Below are positions 38,624 through 48,568 of a stretch of 64,000 nucleotides of DNA, piece after piece (position 1 is the stretch's first letter; every line of letters starts with the position of its first letter). The stretch is from Acidovorax sp. (GTDB lineage Bacteria; Pseudomonadota; Gammaproteobacteria; Burkholderiales; Burkholderiaceae_C), in the NCBI GenBank assembly GCA_030692685.1, contig JAUXZO010000165.1, forward strand, positions 39,969 to 103,968. Reading direction: 5' to 3'. The notes below the pieces were generated by a model. It had not been told where the DNA came from, did no database searches, and saw only the letters and a list, made by a program, of their open reading frames with translations. A program made the position numbers and the translations under genes.

Positions 38624-38651
38624 CTTGCAAAACGAGTGGCAACCCTCATCT
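38624..38651 (+). promoter_or_regulatory. Candidate heat-shock (sigma-32) promoter of hslV
   Basis: CTTGCAA (38624-38630) and CCTCATCT (38644-38651) are separated by 13 bases. This is close to the sigma-32 pattern CTTGAAA-N13-CCCCATNT. It ends only 9 bases before the hslV ATG, so a transcript from it would be nearly leaderless; no ribosome-binding site is visible there. Confidence 0.35.
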
Positions 38652-38660
38652 GCCGCAGCT

Positions 38661-39227
38661 ATGGATTCATCAAACGACAACCATCCGGTGTTTCACGGCA
38701 CCACCATCCTGAGCGTGCGCCGCCAGACGGCCCAGGGCGTGCAGGTGGCCATTGGCGGTGACGGCCAGGTCACCCTGGGCAACATCGTCGTCAAGGGCAC
38801 GGCCCGCAAGGTGCGCAAGCTGCACCACGGCAAGGTGCTGGCGGGTTTTGCGGGCGCCACGGCCGACGCATTCACGCTGTTCGAGCGCTTTGAGGCCAAG
38901 CTCGACAAGCACCAGGGTCACCTGGTGCGGGCGGCCATTGAGTTGACCAAGGACTGGCGCACCGACCGTGTGCTGCGCCGCCTCGAAGCCATGCTGGCGG
39001 TGGCCGATCTGGAAGCCTCGCTCATCATCACCGGCAACGGCGATGTGCTGGAGCCCGAGCAAGGCATCGTCGCGATTGGATCGGGTGGCGCCTATGCGCA
39101 TTCGGCTGCCAAGGCGCTGCTCAACCACACCGACCTCTCTGCACAGGACGTCGTCAAGAAGTCGCTGGAGATCGCGGGTGAGCTGTGTATCTACACCAAC
39201 ATGAACCACACCATCGAGACGCTGTAG
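38661..39227 (+). CDS. hslV: ATP-dependent protease HslVU, peptidase subunit
   Basis: Proteasome-like peptidase of 188 residues that forms a double hexamer capped by HslU. The catalytic threonine is the N-terminal T of TTILSVRR after cleavage of a 13-residue propeptide ([13 protein letters not shown]). Conserved blocks are [33 protein letters not shown] and [14 protein letters not shown]. The propeptide is longer than the single Met in E. coli. HslU follows after a family A repeat. A candidate heat-shock promoter sits directly upstream. Confidence 0.95.
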   Translation: MDSSNDNHPVFHGTTILSVRRQTAQGVQVAIGGDGQVTLGNIVVKGTARKVRKLHHGKVLAGFAGATADAFTLFERFEAKLDKHQGHLVRAAIELTKDWRTDRVLRRLEAMLAVADLEASLIITGNGDVLEPEQGIVAIGSGGAYAHSAAKALLNHTDLSAQDVVKKSLEIAGELCIYTNMNHTIETL

Positions 39228-39260
39228 GTCGGGTGGGTTCACGGTCTGTAGATCGCTTTG

Positions 39261-39318
39261 ATATGTTTTTGATAGCTGCTAGCGCTTGATGGATAAGCGC
39301 TAGGGCCCAATTTGACTG
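39261..39318. repeat. Palindromic repeat family A, copy 8 (hslV/hslU gap)
   Basis: TTGATAGCTGCTAGCGCTTG then ATGGATAAGCGCTAGGGCCC. This is nearly the family consensus. It lies within the hslVU operon, 12 bases before the hslU start, so its hairpin could affect hslU translation. Confidence 0.92.
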
Positions 39319-39329
39319 GAATTTTCGCC

Positions 39330-40655
39330 ATGTCGTCCATGACCCCCCAGGAAATCGTCTCCGAACTGGACCACCACATCGTGGGCCAGGCCAGCGCCAA
39401 GCGCGCCGTGGCCATTGCGTTGCGCAACCGCTGGCGCCGCCAGCAGGTCGAAGGCAGCCTGCGCCAAGAGATCACGCCCAAAAACATCCTCATGATTGGC
39501 CCCACCGGCGTGGGCAAGACCGAGATCGCGCGCCGCCTGGCCAAGTTGGCCGATGCGCCGTTCATCAAGGTCGAGGCCACCAAGTTCACCGAGGTGGGCT
39601 ATGTGGGCAAGGACGTGGATTCCATCATCCGCGACCTGGCCGAGATGGCCGTCAAGCAAACGCGCGAGACTGAAATGAAGAAGGTGCGCGCCCGCGCTGA
39701 AGACGCGGCCGAAGAGCGCATTCTGGATGTGCTGGTGCCAACGGCCCGCGCCGCCGCGGGCACCGAGCCCGTGGCCGACAGCACGGCACGGCAGGTGTTT
39801 CGCAAGAAGCTGCGCGAAGGCCTGCTGAACGACAAGGAGATCGAGATCGACGTGGCCGAAGGTCGCCCGCAACTCGAAATCATGGGCCCACAAGGCATGG
39901 AAGAAATGGCCGAGCAACTGCGCGGCATGTTCAGCCAGATGGGCCAGGACAAGCGCCACACCCGCAAGCTCAAGATCGCTGAGGCGCTGAAGCTGCTCAC
40001 CGACGAAGAGGCGGGCAAGCTGGTCAACGAGGAAGAAATCAAGGCCCGCGCCGTGTCCAATGCCGAGCAGAATGGCATTGTTTTCATCGACGAGATCGAC
40101 AAGGTGGCCGCGCGCCAGGAGTCCAGCGGCGCCGATGTCTCACGCCAAGGGGTGCAGCGCGACCTGCTGCCGCTGGTGGAGGGGACCACGGTGACCACCA
40201 AGTACGGGCTGATCAAGACGGACCACATCCTGTTCATTGCGTCCGGCGCTTTCCACCTGTCCAAGCCCAGCGACCTGATTCCGGAGCTGCAGGGGCGTTT
40301 CCCGATCCGTGTGGAGCTGGAGTCGCTGTCAGTCAAGGACTTTGAGGCCATCCTCACGCAGACCCACGCCTCGCTCGTCAAGCAGTACCAGGCGTTGCTG
40401 GCCACCGAAGGCGTGACGCTGGAGTTTGTGCCCGAAGGCATTACGCGCCTGGCGCACATTGCGTTTGAGGTGAACGAGCGCACCGAAAACATCGGCGCAC
40501 GCCGCCTTTCCACGGTGATGGAGCGCTTGCTGGATGAGGTGAGTTTTGACGCCACGCGCTTGTCGGGCCAGACCATCACCATTGATGCTGCCTATGTCGA
40601 TGGCCGCCTGCAGGCCCTGAGCCAAGATGAAGATTTGTCGCGCTACATCCTGTGA
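39330..40655 (+). CDS. hslU: ATP-dependent protease HslVU, ATPase subunit
   Basis: AAA+ unfoldase of 441 residues that feeds proteins to HslV. Walker [16 protein letters not shown] is at residues 57-64, the pore loop [11 protein letters not shown] near 90, and Walker [11 protein letters not shown] near 250. The intermediate I-domain, rich in charged residues, lies between about 105 and 230. Sensor-type [18 protein letters not shown] and the C-terminal tail SRYIL for HslV contact are present. ATG 39330 gives the usual MTPQEIV start region. Confidence 0.96.
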   Translation: MSSMTPQEIVSELDHHIVGQASAKRAVAIALRNRWRRQQVEGSLRQEITPKNILMIGPTGVGKTEIARRLAKLADAPFIKVEATKFTEVGYVGKDVDSIIRDLAEMAVKQTRETEMKKVRARAEDAAEERILDVLVPTARAAAGTEPVADSTARQVFRKKLREGLLNDKEIEIDVAEGRPQLEIMGPQGMEEMAEQLRGMFSQMGQDKRHTRKLKIAEALKLLTDEEAGKLVNEEEIKARAVSNAEQNGIVFIDEIDKVAARQESSGADVSRQGVQRDLLPLVEGTTVTTKYGLIKTDHILFIASGAFHLSKPSDLIPELQGRFPIRVELESLSVKDFEAILTQTHASLVKQYQALLATEGVTLEFVPEGITRLAHIAFEVNERTENIGARRLSTVMERLLDEVSFDATRLSGQTITIDAAYVDGRLQALSQDEDLSRYIL

Positions 40656-40791
40656 CCACTTGGTCAAGCTTGAGAGGTCACTTTCATAGGCTTGCGTAAG
40701 TACTTATTTTTCAACGGCTTTTAGTTCCTGGTCGGCTGCAGAGTCGCGCCTAAGTCGTTGATTTCATTACAAAAGTTTGATGTGCACCCCC

Positions 40792-40850
40792 TTGCTCGGC
40801 GTGCTTTTCCTGCTACAGTGCAAAAAAGTGCAATTAAGTGGTGAAAAGTG
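40792..40850 (+). promoter_or_regulatory. mraZ promoter with four MraZ-type boxes
   Basis: A -35-like TTGCTC (40792-40797) and -10-like TACAGT (40814-40819) are 16 bases apart. Overlapping and following them are four AGTG repeats spaced exactly 10 bases (40817-40820, 40827-40830, 40837-40840, 40847-40850), three as AAGTG. MraZ is known to bind such direct repeats at its own promoter, so this is likely the autoregulatory operator of the division cluster. The rest of the 250-bp gap shows no gene. Confidence 0.75.
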
Positions 40851-40906
40851 CCCTCTGAGCCCGTTGCACGGGCCGATGAGGATTCAACCGAGTTGGGAAT
40901 CTGTCC

Positions 40907-41335
40907 GTGTTTCAAGGTGCCTCGTCGCTGAGTCTCGATGCGAAGGGTCGGCTGTCTGTGCCGACCCGGCATCGTGACGTCCTGGCGGCCACCGCGGCGG
41001 GTCAGCTCACCATCACCAAACACCCGCACGGCTGCCTCATGGTCTTTCCCCGCCCCGAGTGGGAGAAGTTCCGCGAGCGCATTGCCCAGCTACCCATGTC
41101 CGCCCAGTGGTGGAAGCGCATCTTTCTTGGCAACGCCATGGATGTCGACATGGATGCCACCGGCCGCGTGCTGGTTTCGCCCGAGCTGCGTGAAGCAGCC
41201 GGTATCTCCAAAGACACCATGCTTTTGGGCATGGGTAATCATTTCGAACTCTGGGACAAGGCTACCTACGACGCGCAGGAAGCCAAGGCCATGCAGGGCG
41301 ACATGCCGGATGTCTTCAAGGACTTCTCCTTTTGA
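40907..41335 (+). CDS. mraZ: Transcriptional regulator MraZ
   Basis: DNA-binding protein of 142 residues that forms a ring of AbrB-like domains and represses its own operon. Both AbrB-like repeats are visible: [20 protein letters not shown] near residue 7 and [20 protein letters not shown] near 80. It starts with GTG. It is the first gene of the division and cell wall cluster and lies just downstream of four phased boxes. The rsmH start overlaps its stop. Confidence 0.95.
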   Translation: MFQGASSLSLDAKGRLSVPTRHRDVLAATAAGQLTITKHPHGCLMVFPRPEWEKFRERIAQLPMSAQWWKRIFLGNAMDVDMDATGRVLVSPELREAAGISKDTMLLGMGNHFELWDKATYDAQEAKAMQGDMPDVFKDFSF

Positions 41336-42270
41336 GCACGCCTGTGACCTCCACTCCTTTGCTACACACCACCGTCCTGCTGAACGAGGCAGTGGATGGC
41401 CTCTTGGGCGGCGCGGGCTCTGAGCCTGCTGGCACCTGGGTTGACGCGACCTTCGGGCGCGGGGGGCACTCTCGCCTGATCCTGCTCAGGCTAGGGCCAC
41501 AGGGGCGCCTTGTGGCCTTTGACAAGGACCTGGAAGCCATCGCCGAAGCAACGCGCATCACCGATGCGCGTTTTTCCATTCGGCACGAAGGATTTCGCCA
41601 CCTCGCCGATCTGCCTGCGGGCAGCGCTGCGGGTGTGCTGATGGACCTGGGTGTGAGCTCGCCCCAGATCGACAGCCCCACGCGGGGTTTCAGCTTTCGT
41701 TTTGACGGCCCGCTGGACATGCGCATGGATACCACGCGCGGGATCAGCGTGGCTGATTGGTTGGCCACGGCCGAAGTCGGTCAGATTGCGGAGGTGATAC
41801 GTGACTACGGTGAAGAACGGTTTGCTGGCCCCATTGCAAAGGCGATTGTTGCGCGGCGCGAAGAGCGGGGGCCTCTTGCAACCACCGCAGAACTGGCCGA
41901 TCTCGTGGCTGGCACGGTCAAAACCCGCGAAGCGGGCCAGAACCCTGCAACGCGCACATTTCAAGCTCTTCGGATTTTCATCAACGCCGAGCTTGAAGAG
42001 CTGCAACAGGCGCTAGAGGCCAGCCTCTCGGTGCTGCAGCCGGGTGGGCGGCTTGTGGTCATCAGCTTTCATTCGCTTGAAGACCGCATCGTCAAGCAGT
42101 TCATTGCCAAACACTCCAAAGAGGTCTACGACCGCCGTGCGCCCTTTGCGGCGCCCCAGGCGATGAAGCTCGTGGCCCTGGACCGCATCAAGCCCAGTGC
42201 CGCCGAAGTGGCTGCTAACCCCCGCTCGCGCAGCGCCATCATGCGCGTTGCTGAACGGACAGCGCTTTGA
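41332..42270 (+). CDS. rsmH: 16S rRNA m4C1402 methyltransferase RsmH
   Basis: N4-methylates C1402 of 16S rRNA using SAM; 312 residues. Blocks are [29 protein letters not shown] (SAM-binding), [21 protein letters not shown] and [17 protein letters not shown]. The start is given as TTG 41332, overlapping the mraZ stop; GTG 41344 is the alternative. It is the usual second gene of the cluster. Confidence 0.94.
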   Translation: MSTPVTSTPLLHTTVLLNEAVDGLLGGAGSEPAGTWVDATFGRGGHSRLILLRLGPQGRLVAFDKDLEAIAEATRITDARFSIRHEGFRHLADLPAGSAAGVLMDLGVSSPQIDSPTRGFSFRFDGPLDMRMDTTRGISVADWLATAEVGQIAEVIRDYGEERFAGPIAKAIVARREERGPLATTAELADLVAGTVKTREAGQNPATRTFQALRIFINAELEELQQALEASLSVLQPGGRLVVISFHSLEDRIVKQFIAKHSKEVYDRRAPFAAPQAMKLVALDRIKPSAAEVAANPRSRSAIMRVAERTAL

Positions 42271-42274
42271 CGGC

Positions 42275-42604
42275 ATGACTCGTCTCAACCTCGTTCTGCT
42301 GCTGGCGGTTCTGGCCAGCGCGATCTATCTGGTGCACACCCAGTATGAATCGCGCCGCCTGTTCACCGAGCTGGACCGGGCGACGGCCGAGGCGCGCCGC
42401 CTGGAGACGGAGCACCAGCGCCTGCAGGTGGAAAAGCGTGCGCAGGCCACGCCGCTGCGGGTGGAAAAAATCGCGCGTGCCCAGCTCAACATGCGCACGG
42501 CCACGCCTGCCATCACGCAGTACGTCTCGGACCCACAAGGTGTGGCTGCGGCACCGGTTACCACCACCAGCACGCCAGCCCGTCCGGAAGGGGTGCAGCC
42601 ATGA
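42275..42604 (+). CDS. ftsL: Cell division protein FtsL
   Basis: Small bitopic division protein of 109 residues. A single membrane helix (residues 3-21, LNLVLLLAVLASAIYLVHT) is followed by a coiled coil (ESRRLFTELDRATAEARRLETEHQRLQVEKRA) that pairs with FtsB in the FtsQBL complex. FtsL is poorly conserved, and position between rsmH and ftsI supports the call. Its stop overlaps ftsI by ATGA. Confidence 0.9.
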   Translation: MTRLNLVLLLAVLASAIYLVHTQYESRRLFTELDRATAEARRLETEHQRLQVEKRAQATPLRVEKIARAQLNMRTATPAITQYVSDPQGVAAAPVTTTSTPARPEGVQP

Positions 42605-44346
42605 GCCGCAGCGTGCTCTTCACGTCCAGCCCTTTGCTTGCCAGCAAGACGCCAGTGTGGCGCAGCAAGTTCATTGTGGCGGCGATTGCGCTGGGTTTTA
42701 TGGCCTTGGGCGCGCGGGCGGCCTATGTGCAGGTCTTTGGCAATGCCTTCTTTCAGCGCCAGGGTGAGGTGCGTTTTGCGCGCACGCTGGAGCTGCCCGC
42801 GAACCGCGGAAAAATTCTGGATCGCAACGGGCTCATCCTGGCATCCAGCGTGCCCGCAGCCAGCATCTGGGCCATCCCGGAAGACGTAGACCAGGACAAG
42901 CCAGAAGTTCGCGCCAAACTCAAGCAATTGGCCAAGCTGCTCGACATGCCTCAGGCTGATCTGCAAAAGAAGTTGGCCGACGAGGACAAGACCTTTGTCT
43001 GGATCAAGCGCCAGCTCGATTGGGATGTGGGCCAGCAGATTGCCAAGCTCGACATCAAAGGCATCTACCAGCGCAAGGAATACAAGCGCCAGTACCCCGA
43101 AGGCGAAGCAGCGGCCCATGTCGTGGGGTTCACCAATGTCGAAGACCACGGCCAGGAAGGCATGGAGCTGGCCTTCAACGACCAGCTGGCCGGCAAAGCC
43201 GGATCACGCCGTGTCATCAAAGACCGCCTGGGCCGCGTGGTGGAGGGTGTGGGCGAAAACGTGCCACCAGTCGACGGCAAGGACATGCAACTGTCCATTG
43301 ACAGCAAGGTGCAGTTTTTTGCTTACCAAAAGCTGCGTGACCAAGTGGCATTGCACAAAGCCAAGGCGGGCAGCGTGGTGGTGCTGGATGCACACACGGG
43401 CGAAGTGCTGGCGTTGGCAAACTACCCCAGTTACGTGCCCGACAAGCGCCAGAACCTGACGGGCGAACAGCTGCGAAACCGCGCGCTCACCGACGTGTTC
43501 GAGCCTGGCTCCACCATGAAGCCGTTCACCATCGGCCTCGCACTTGAATCCGGTCGCGTGCGGCCCGATACGGTTGTGGACACCAACCCTGGCCGTATCA
43601 ACATTACCGGTTCCACCATTACCGATACCAAGAACCACGGTGTGCTGACGGTGGAAGGCGTGATCCAGAAGTCCAGCAACGTGGGTACTACCAAGATCGC
43701 CATGCAGATGCCTGCGCGCGAGATGTGGGAAACCTTCTCGGCGGCGGGCTTCGGGCAAAAACCTCAGCTGCATTTCCCCGGTGTCGTGACGGGCCGACTG
43801 CGCGCCTACAAGACCTGGCGCCCGGTGGAGCAGGCCACCATGTCCTATGGCTACGGCCTCTCAGCCAGCCTTTTCCAGATGGCGCGTTCGTACACCGTGT
43901 TCGCCAATGGCGGGCGCATTATTCCGTCCACCATGCTCAAGAGCGACGAAATCCCCGTGGGGGTGCCCGTGTTCTCCGAGCGCACCGCGGACCAGGTGCG
44001 CAAGATGCTGCAGATGGCAGCAGGCCCGGGCGGCACCGGTCAAAAAGCGCAGACTTTGGGCTACTCGGTTGGTGGCAAGTCGGGCACGGCGCGCAAGCAG
44101 ATTGGCAAAACCTATGCCTCGGGCAAGTACCGCGCCTGGTTCACCGGCATGGCCCCCATCGACAAGCCCCGCATCATCGTCGCAGTAATGATTGATGAGC
44201 CGAACAACGGCGTGTACTACGGCGGCGCAGTGGCTGCTCCTGTGTTCAGTGAAGTGGTGCAGCAGACGCTGCGCATGATGGGCGTGCAACCCGACATGGC
44301 AGTCAAGCCGCAGATCGTGGCCGACGTGGTGGAGGAGTCGCTATGA
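42601..44346 (+). CDS. ftsI: Septal peptidoglycan transpeptidase FtsI (PBP3)
   Basis: Penicillin-binding protein of 581 residues that cross-links septal peptidoglycan. One N-terminal helix (KFIVAAIALGFMALGARAAYV, residues 21-40) is followed by the pedestal domain (AVRGKILDRNG-like PANRGKILDRNG). The transpeptidase has S304-T-M-K307 (serine nucleophile), S358-S-N360 and K493-S-G495. The ATG overlaps ftsL and the stop overlaps murE. Confidence 0.95.
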   Translation: MSRSVLFTSSPLLASKTPVWRSKFIVAAIALGFMALGARAAYVQVFGNAFFQRQGEVRFARTLELPANRGKILDRNGLILASSVPAASIWAIPEDVDQDKPEVRAKLKQLAKLLDMPQADLQKKLADEDKTFVWIKRQLDWDVGQQIAKLDIKGIYQRKEYKRQYPEGEAAAHVVGFTNVEDHGQEGMELAFNDQLAGKAGSRRVIKDRLGRVVEGVGENVPPVDGKDMQLSIDSKVQFFAYQKLRDQVALHKAKAGSVVVLDAHTGEVLALANYPSYVPDKRQNLTGEQLRNRALTDVFEPGSTMKPFTIGLALESGRVRPDTVVDTNPGRINITGSTITDTKNHGVLTVEGVIQKSSNVGTTKIAMQMPAREMWETFSAAGFGQKPQLHFPGVVTGRLRAYKTWRPVEQATMSYGYGLSASLFQMARSYTVFANGGRIIPSTMLKSDEIPVGVPVFSERTADQVRKMLQMAAGPGGTGQKAQTLGYSVGGKSGTARKQIGKTYASGKYRAWFTGMAPIDKPRIIVAVMIDEPNNGVYYGGAVAAPVFSEVVQQTLRMMGVQPDMAVKPQIVADVVEESL

Positions 44347-45857
44347 CGACGACGTTGCCCTTGCTGGAGTCGGTGCACGATGCCGTTGTCTGGTTGCGTG
44401 AGAAGGTGACCGGCACGCTGCAGACCGACAGTCGCCAAGTCCGGCCCGGTGATGGCTTTATTGCCTGGCCCGGCGCGGCCACCGACGGCCGCGCGCACAT
44501 TGGTGATGCCCTGGAGCGCGGTGCGGTGGCCTGCCTGATCGAGCACGAAGGTGCCGAAGCCTTTGCGCTGCATGGCATGCCCGTAGCGGCCCTGCACGGC
44601 CTGAAGGCTGCGACGGGCGTCATCGCGGCCGAGTGGTTCGACCAGCCTACGCAACGCATGGATGTGGTTGCCGTGACGGGCACCAATGGCAAGACCAGTA
44701 CCAGCTGGTGGCTGGCGCAAGCACTCAATGTGCTAGCAAAAAATGAGCTGATTGCGCAGAATGGTTGCGCGCTGGTGGGTACTTTGGGTATTGGTGTGCC
44801 GCCCATGCTCACCCCCACTGGCATGACCACCCCCGACCCGGTGCGTCTGCAACGCGCGTTTCTGCAGTTTGCAGACGAAGGCCGCTCAGCCTGCGCCATC
44901 GAGGCATCGTCCATCGGGCTGGCCGAGCACCGGCTGGCGGGCACGCGCATCCGCGTCGCGCTGTTCACCAATTTCACGCAGGACCATCTCGACTACCACC
45001 CCAGCATGACGGCCTACTGGCAGGCGAAGCGCGCGCTTTTCGACTGGCCCGGTTTGCAGGCTGCAGTAGTCAACATGGACGATCCGCGTGGTGCAGAACT
45101 GCACGCCGCACTCGCCGACCGGCTGCTGGACCTGTGGAGTGTTTCCATCACCGGCCCGGCCCGTCTGGCCGCGCGCGACATTGGGATGGGTGACGGCGGC
45201 CTGCGCTTTACCGTGGCAGAAGGCGTGCACACCCATGTGTTGCAGACGCGCGTGATCGGGCAGTACAACGTGTCCAACCTGCTGGGCGTGCTGGCCGCAC
45301 TGCGCGCGCTGGGTGTGCCGCTGGAGCACGCGCTCTATGCCTGTGCCCAGCTCTCGCCGGTGCCTGGCCGCATGGAGCAGATTCACAGCCCGGGCCAGCC
45401 CCTGGTGGCCGTGGACTATGCCCATACCCCCGATGCGCTGGAGAAAGCACTGCAGGCCCTGCGCGCCCTTGCGACCGAGCGCGGGGGGCAGCTATGGTGC
45501 GTGTTTGGCTGTGGTGGCGACCGCGATGCCAGCAAGCGCCCTCTGATGGGCGCCGTGGCGCAGCAGCAGGCTGATCGGGTGCTGGTGACCAGCGACAACC
45601 CGCGCAGCGAGGACCCCGCCGCCATCCTGCACCAGATCCTCCAGGGCACCATCGCCAGCAGCGTGGTTCGCGCCGAGCCCGACCGCGCTGCCGCCATTGC
45701 GCAGGCCGTTGCCGAGGCCGCGCCCGCTGACGTGGTGCTCATCGCTGGCAAGGGCCACGAAGACACCCAGGAATCAGCTGGTGTGCGCCTGCCGTTTTCC
45801 GATATGGCGCACGCCCAAAGCGCGCTGCAAGCCCGAGGATCCAGCACATGGGCCTGA
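44343..45857 (+). CDS. murE: UDP-MurNAc-tripeptide synthetase MurE
   Basis: Adds meso-diaminopimelate to UDP-MurNAc-L-Ala-D-Glu; 504 residues. ATP-binding GTNGKTS is near residue 113, and ASSIGLAEHRL and NFTQDHLDYH follow. The substrate motif TSDNPRSEDP (DNPR, the signature for diaminopimelate use) is near 418. It overlaps ftsI and murF at its ends. Confidence 0.95.
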   Translation: MTTTLPLLESVHDAVVWLREKVTGTLQTDSRQVRPGDGFIAWPGAATDGRAHIGDALERGAVACLIEHEGAEAFALHGMPVAALHGLKAATGVIAAEWFDQPTQRMDVVAVTGTNGKTSTSWWLAQALNVLAKNELIAQNGCALVGTLGIGVPPMLTPTGMTTPDPVRLQRAFLQFADEGRSACAIEASSIGLAEHRLAGTRIRVALFTNFTQDHLDYHPSMTAYWQAKRALFDWPGLQAAVVNMDDPRGAELHAALADRLLDLWSVSITGPARLAARDIGMGDGGLRFTVAEGVHTHVLQTRVIGQYNVSNLLGVLAALRALGVPLEHALYACAQLSPVPGRMEQIHSPGQPLVAVDYAHTPDALEKALQALRALATERGGQLWCVFGCGGDRDASKRPLMGAVAQQQADRVLVTSDNPRSEDPAAILHQILQGTIASSVVRAEPDRAAAIAQAVAEAAPADVVLIAGKGHEDTQESAGVRLPFSDMAHAQSALQARGSSTWA

Positions 45858-47341
45858 CCGCAACTGCAGCCACCACAACAGCAGGGCCGACCACGGTGAT
45901 GACCCTGCAGCAGGCGTTCGCATTTCTGCAGCCGCATGTGCCCGCCGCCCGCCTGGTGGGTGACCCCGCCACGCCGCTCGCCCGGGTGCACACCGACACC
46001 CGCAGCTTGCAGGCGGGCGACCTTTTTGTGGCGCTCAAGGGCGAGCGTTTTGACGCCAACGCATTTCTGCCAGATGCCAAGGCAGGCGGCGCTGCTGCGG
46101 CACTGGCCCATGGCGGACTGGAAGCGGCAGGACTGCCGGGCATCGAAGTGCCCAACAGCCTCGCCGCGTTGGGCGCGCTGGCTGCCGGGTGGCGTGGGCA
46201 ATTGAGTCTCCCGCTGATCGGCGTGACCGGCAGCAACGGCAAGACCACCGTGACGCAGATGATTGCGTCCATCCTGCGCGCCTGGAAGGGCGATGCCGCT
46301 TTTGCGACACAGGGCAATTTCAACAACGACATCGGTGTGCCGTTGATGCTGATGCGCCTGCGCAGCGCCCATGAGGCAGCGGTGATCGAGATGGGCATGA
46401 ACCACCCGGGCGAAATTGCCACCCTGGCGGCTATGACCCAACCCACCGTGGCGCTGGTCAACAACGCGCAGCGCGAACACCTGGAGTTCATGCACACGGT
46501 AAAAGCCGTGGCACGCGAGAACGGTTCTGTATTTGCCAGCCTGCCCTTGAATGGCGCGGCGGTTTTTCCGGCTGCAGATGAATACACCGCGCTGTGGCGC
46601 TCGCTGGCCGCTGGCCGCGCGTGCTTTACCTTTGGTGCGGGTGGCGATGTGGATTGCACGCACGCGCAGTGGCAGCAGGGCGCCTGGGCAGTGACCATCG
46701 CGACGCCCCAAGGCCTTGTGGATGCCCACTTGCACATTGCAGGCCGCCACAACGTGGCCAATGCGCTGGCCGCTGCCGCCTGCGCCCAGGCCGCGGGTGC
46801 CCCGTTGACCGCCATTGCACAGGGGTTGAGCAGCTTCACCCCGGTCAAGGGTCGCTCCCGCGCATTCAGCGTGGAGCTGCTTGGCCGCCAGATCACTGTG
46901 GTGGACGACACCTACAACGCCAACCCCGACTCCATGCGCGCCGCCATCGACGTGCTGGCCGAGCTTCCTGCACCCCAGTTGCTGGTGCTGGGCGATATGG
47001 GCGAGGTGGGCGATCAGGGCCCCCAGTTTCACGCCGAGGCCGGGGCGCATGCGCGCAACGCTGGCATACCCCAGCTGTTTGCACTGGGCGCGCAGTCGGT
47101 GCACGCCGCATCGGCCTACGGTGGTGCTCGGCATTTCAACGAGTTGGGTGCACTGCTGTTGGCAGTGCGCGAAGCCCTGCCCACGGTGGGCAGCGTGCTG
47201 GTCAAGGGATCGAGATTCATGAAGATGGAACAGGTAGTGGAGGCCATTGCGGCCATGGCTACCACTGATGTGCAGTCGCAAGAACAACAACAAAAACAGT
47301 CCAACGAGACACAGGAGGGGCACCATGGCGCAACGCATTGA
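45848..47341 (+). CDS. murF: UDP-MurNAc-pentapeptide synthetase MurF
   Basis: Adds D-Ala-D-Ala to the UDP-MurNAc-tripeptide; 497 residues. The ATP-binding GVTGSNGKTTVTQM is near residue 125, IEMGMNHPGEI near 180, NAQREHLEFM near 208 and YNANPDSMRAA near 358. Its start overlaps murE by 10 bases. A 48-base gap with GGGGAGG precedes mraY. Confidence 0.95.
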   Translation: MGLTATAATTTAGPTTVMTLQQAFAFLQPHVPAARLVGDPATPLARVHTDTRSLQAGDLFVALKGERFDANAFLPDAKAGGAAAALAHGGLEAAGLPGIEVPNSLAALGALAAGWRGQLSLPLIGVTGSNGKTTVTQMIASILRAWKGDAAFATQGNFNNDIGVPLMLMRLRSAHEAAVIEMGMNHPGEIATLAAMTQPTVALVNNAQREHLEFMHTVKAVARENGSVFASLPLNGAAVFPAADEYTALWRSLAAGRACFTFGAGGDVDCTHAQWQQGAWAVTIATPQGLVDAHLHIAGRHNVANALAAAACAQAAGAPLTAIAQGLSSFTPVKGRSRAFSVELLGRQITVVDDTYNANPDSMRAAIDVLAELPAPQLLVLGDMGEVGDQGPQFHAEAGAHARNAGIPQLFALGAQSVHAASAYGGARHFNELGALLLAVREALPTVGSVLVKGSRFMKMEQVVEAIAAMATTDVQSQEQQQKQSNETQEGHHGATH

Positions 47342-47389
47342 TATCGCTCGCGTGGTGACACCACGGGCCCATCAAGCCGGGGAGGCCGC

Positions 47390-48568
47390 ATGCTGCTGAT
47401 GCTGTCGCAATGGCTGCAGGGCCTGTCGCCCGAGTTCGGCTTCTTTCGGGTGTTTCAGTACCTCACGTTTCGTGCGCTGATGGCAGCCGTGACGGCCCTG
47501 CTCATTGGTTTGATCGCGGGCCCCAAGGTGATCCGTGTGCTCACCTCGCTCAAGATCGGTCAGCCCATCCGCGGCTATGCCATGCAGACGCATCTGTCCA
47601 AAAGTGGCACGCCCACCATGGGCGGTGTGCTCATCTTGCTGTCGATTGCCATCTCGACCTTGCTGTGGTTTGACCTGTCCAACCGCTTTGTGTGGATCGT
47701 GCTGATCGTCACCCTGGGTTTTGGCGCCATAGGCTGGGTGGACGACTGGCGCAAGGTCGTCAACAAGGACCCTGAAGGCATGCGCTCGCGCGAGAAGTAT
47801 TTTTGGCAGTCGGTCGTCGGCTTGCTCGCCGCGCTGTATCTGGTGTTCAGTATTTCGGAAAGCTCCAACGCCAAAGTGTGGGAGCTGTTTGTGGGTTGGG
47901 TGCAGTCGGGCTTCTCGCTGGACCTGCCGCCCAAGGCGGGCTTGCAACTGCCGTTCTTTAAAGAAGTGAGCTACCCGCTGGGCGTGCTGGGCTTTGTGAT
48001 CCTGACCTACCTTGTCATTGTGGGCTCCAGCAACGCCGTGAACCTGACCGATGGCCTCGACGGCCTGGCCATCATGCCGGTGGTGATGGTGGGTTCAGCC
48101 TTGGGGGTGTTCGCCTATGTCACTGGCAGCTCGGTGTATTCCAAGTACCTGTTTTTCCCGCACATCCCCGGCTCGGGTGAACTGCTGATCTTTTGTGCCG
48201 CCATGGCGGGTGCGGGGCTGGCGTTTTTGTGGTTCAACGCGCACCCGGCGCAGGTGTTCATGGGCGATGTGGGCGCACTGGCTTTGGGCGCCGCCCTGGG
48301 CACCATCGCCATCATCGTGCGGCAAGAAATTGTGCTGGCCATCATGGGTGGCATCTTTGTGGTCGAAGCCCTGTCGGTAATGCTGCAGGTGACCTGGTTC
48401 AAATACACCAAACGCCGCTACGGCGAAGGCCGCCGCCTGCTGAAGATGGCGCCGTTGCACCACCATTTTGAGAAAAGCGGCTGGAAAGAAACGCAGGTGG
48501 TTGTGCGCTTCTGGATCATCACCATGCTGCTGTGCCTGGTGGGTCTGTCCACCCTGAAACTTCGATGA
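47390..48568 (+). CDS. mraY: Phospho-MurNAc-pentapeptide translocase MraY
   Basis: Integral membrane enzyme of 392 residues that makes lipid I from UDP-MurNAc-pentapeptide and undecaprenyl phosphate. Ten hydrophobic segments are visible. Active-site aspartates lie in WVDDWRKVV near residue 120, and the substrate motif is [10 protein letters not shown] near 222. [11 protein letters not shown] near 360 is the late conserved loop. Its stop overlaps murD by ATGA. Confidence 0.95.
   Translation: MLLMLSQWLQGLSPEFGFFRVFQYLTFRALMAAVTALLIGLIAGPKVIRVLTSLKIGQPIRGYAMQTHLSKSGTPTMGGVLILLSIAISTLLWFDLSNRFVWIVLIVTLGFGAIGWVDDWRKVVNKDPEGMRSREKYFWQSVVGLLAALYLVFSISESSNAKVWELFVGWVQSGFSLDLPPKAGLQLPFFKEVSYPLGVLGFVILTYLVIVGSSNAVNLTDGLDGLAIMPVVMVGSALGVFAYVTGSSVYSKYLFFPHIPGSGELLIFCAAMAGAGLAFLWFNAHPAQVFMGDVGALALGAALGTIAIIVRQEIVLAIMGGIFVVEALSVMLQVTWFKYTKRRYGEGRRLLKMAPLHHHFEKSGWKETQVVVRFWIITMLLCLVGLSTLKLR

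Noticed and set aside
45416..47338. A 640-codon open frame on the minus strand across murE and murF
   Set aside because: It is antisense to two fully conserved mur genes with all catalytic motifs; its translation shows no domain and typical GC-rich antisense composition.
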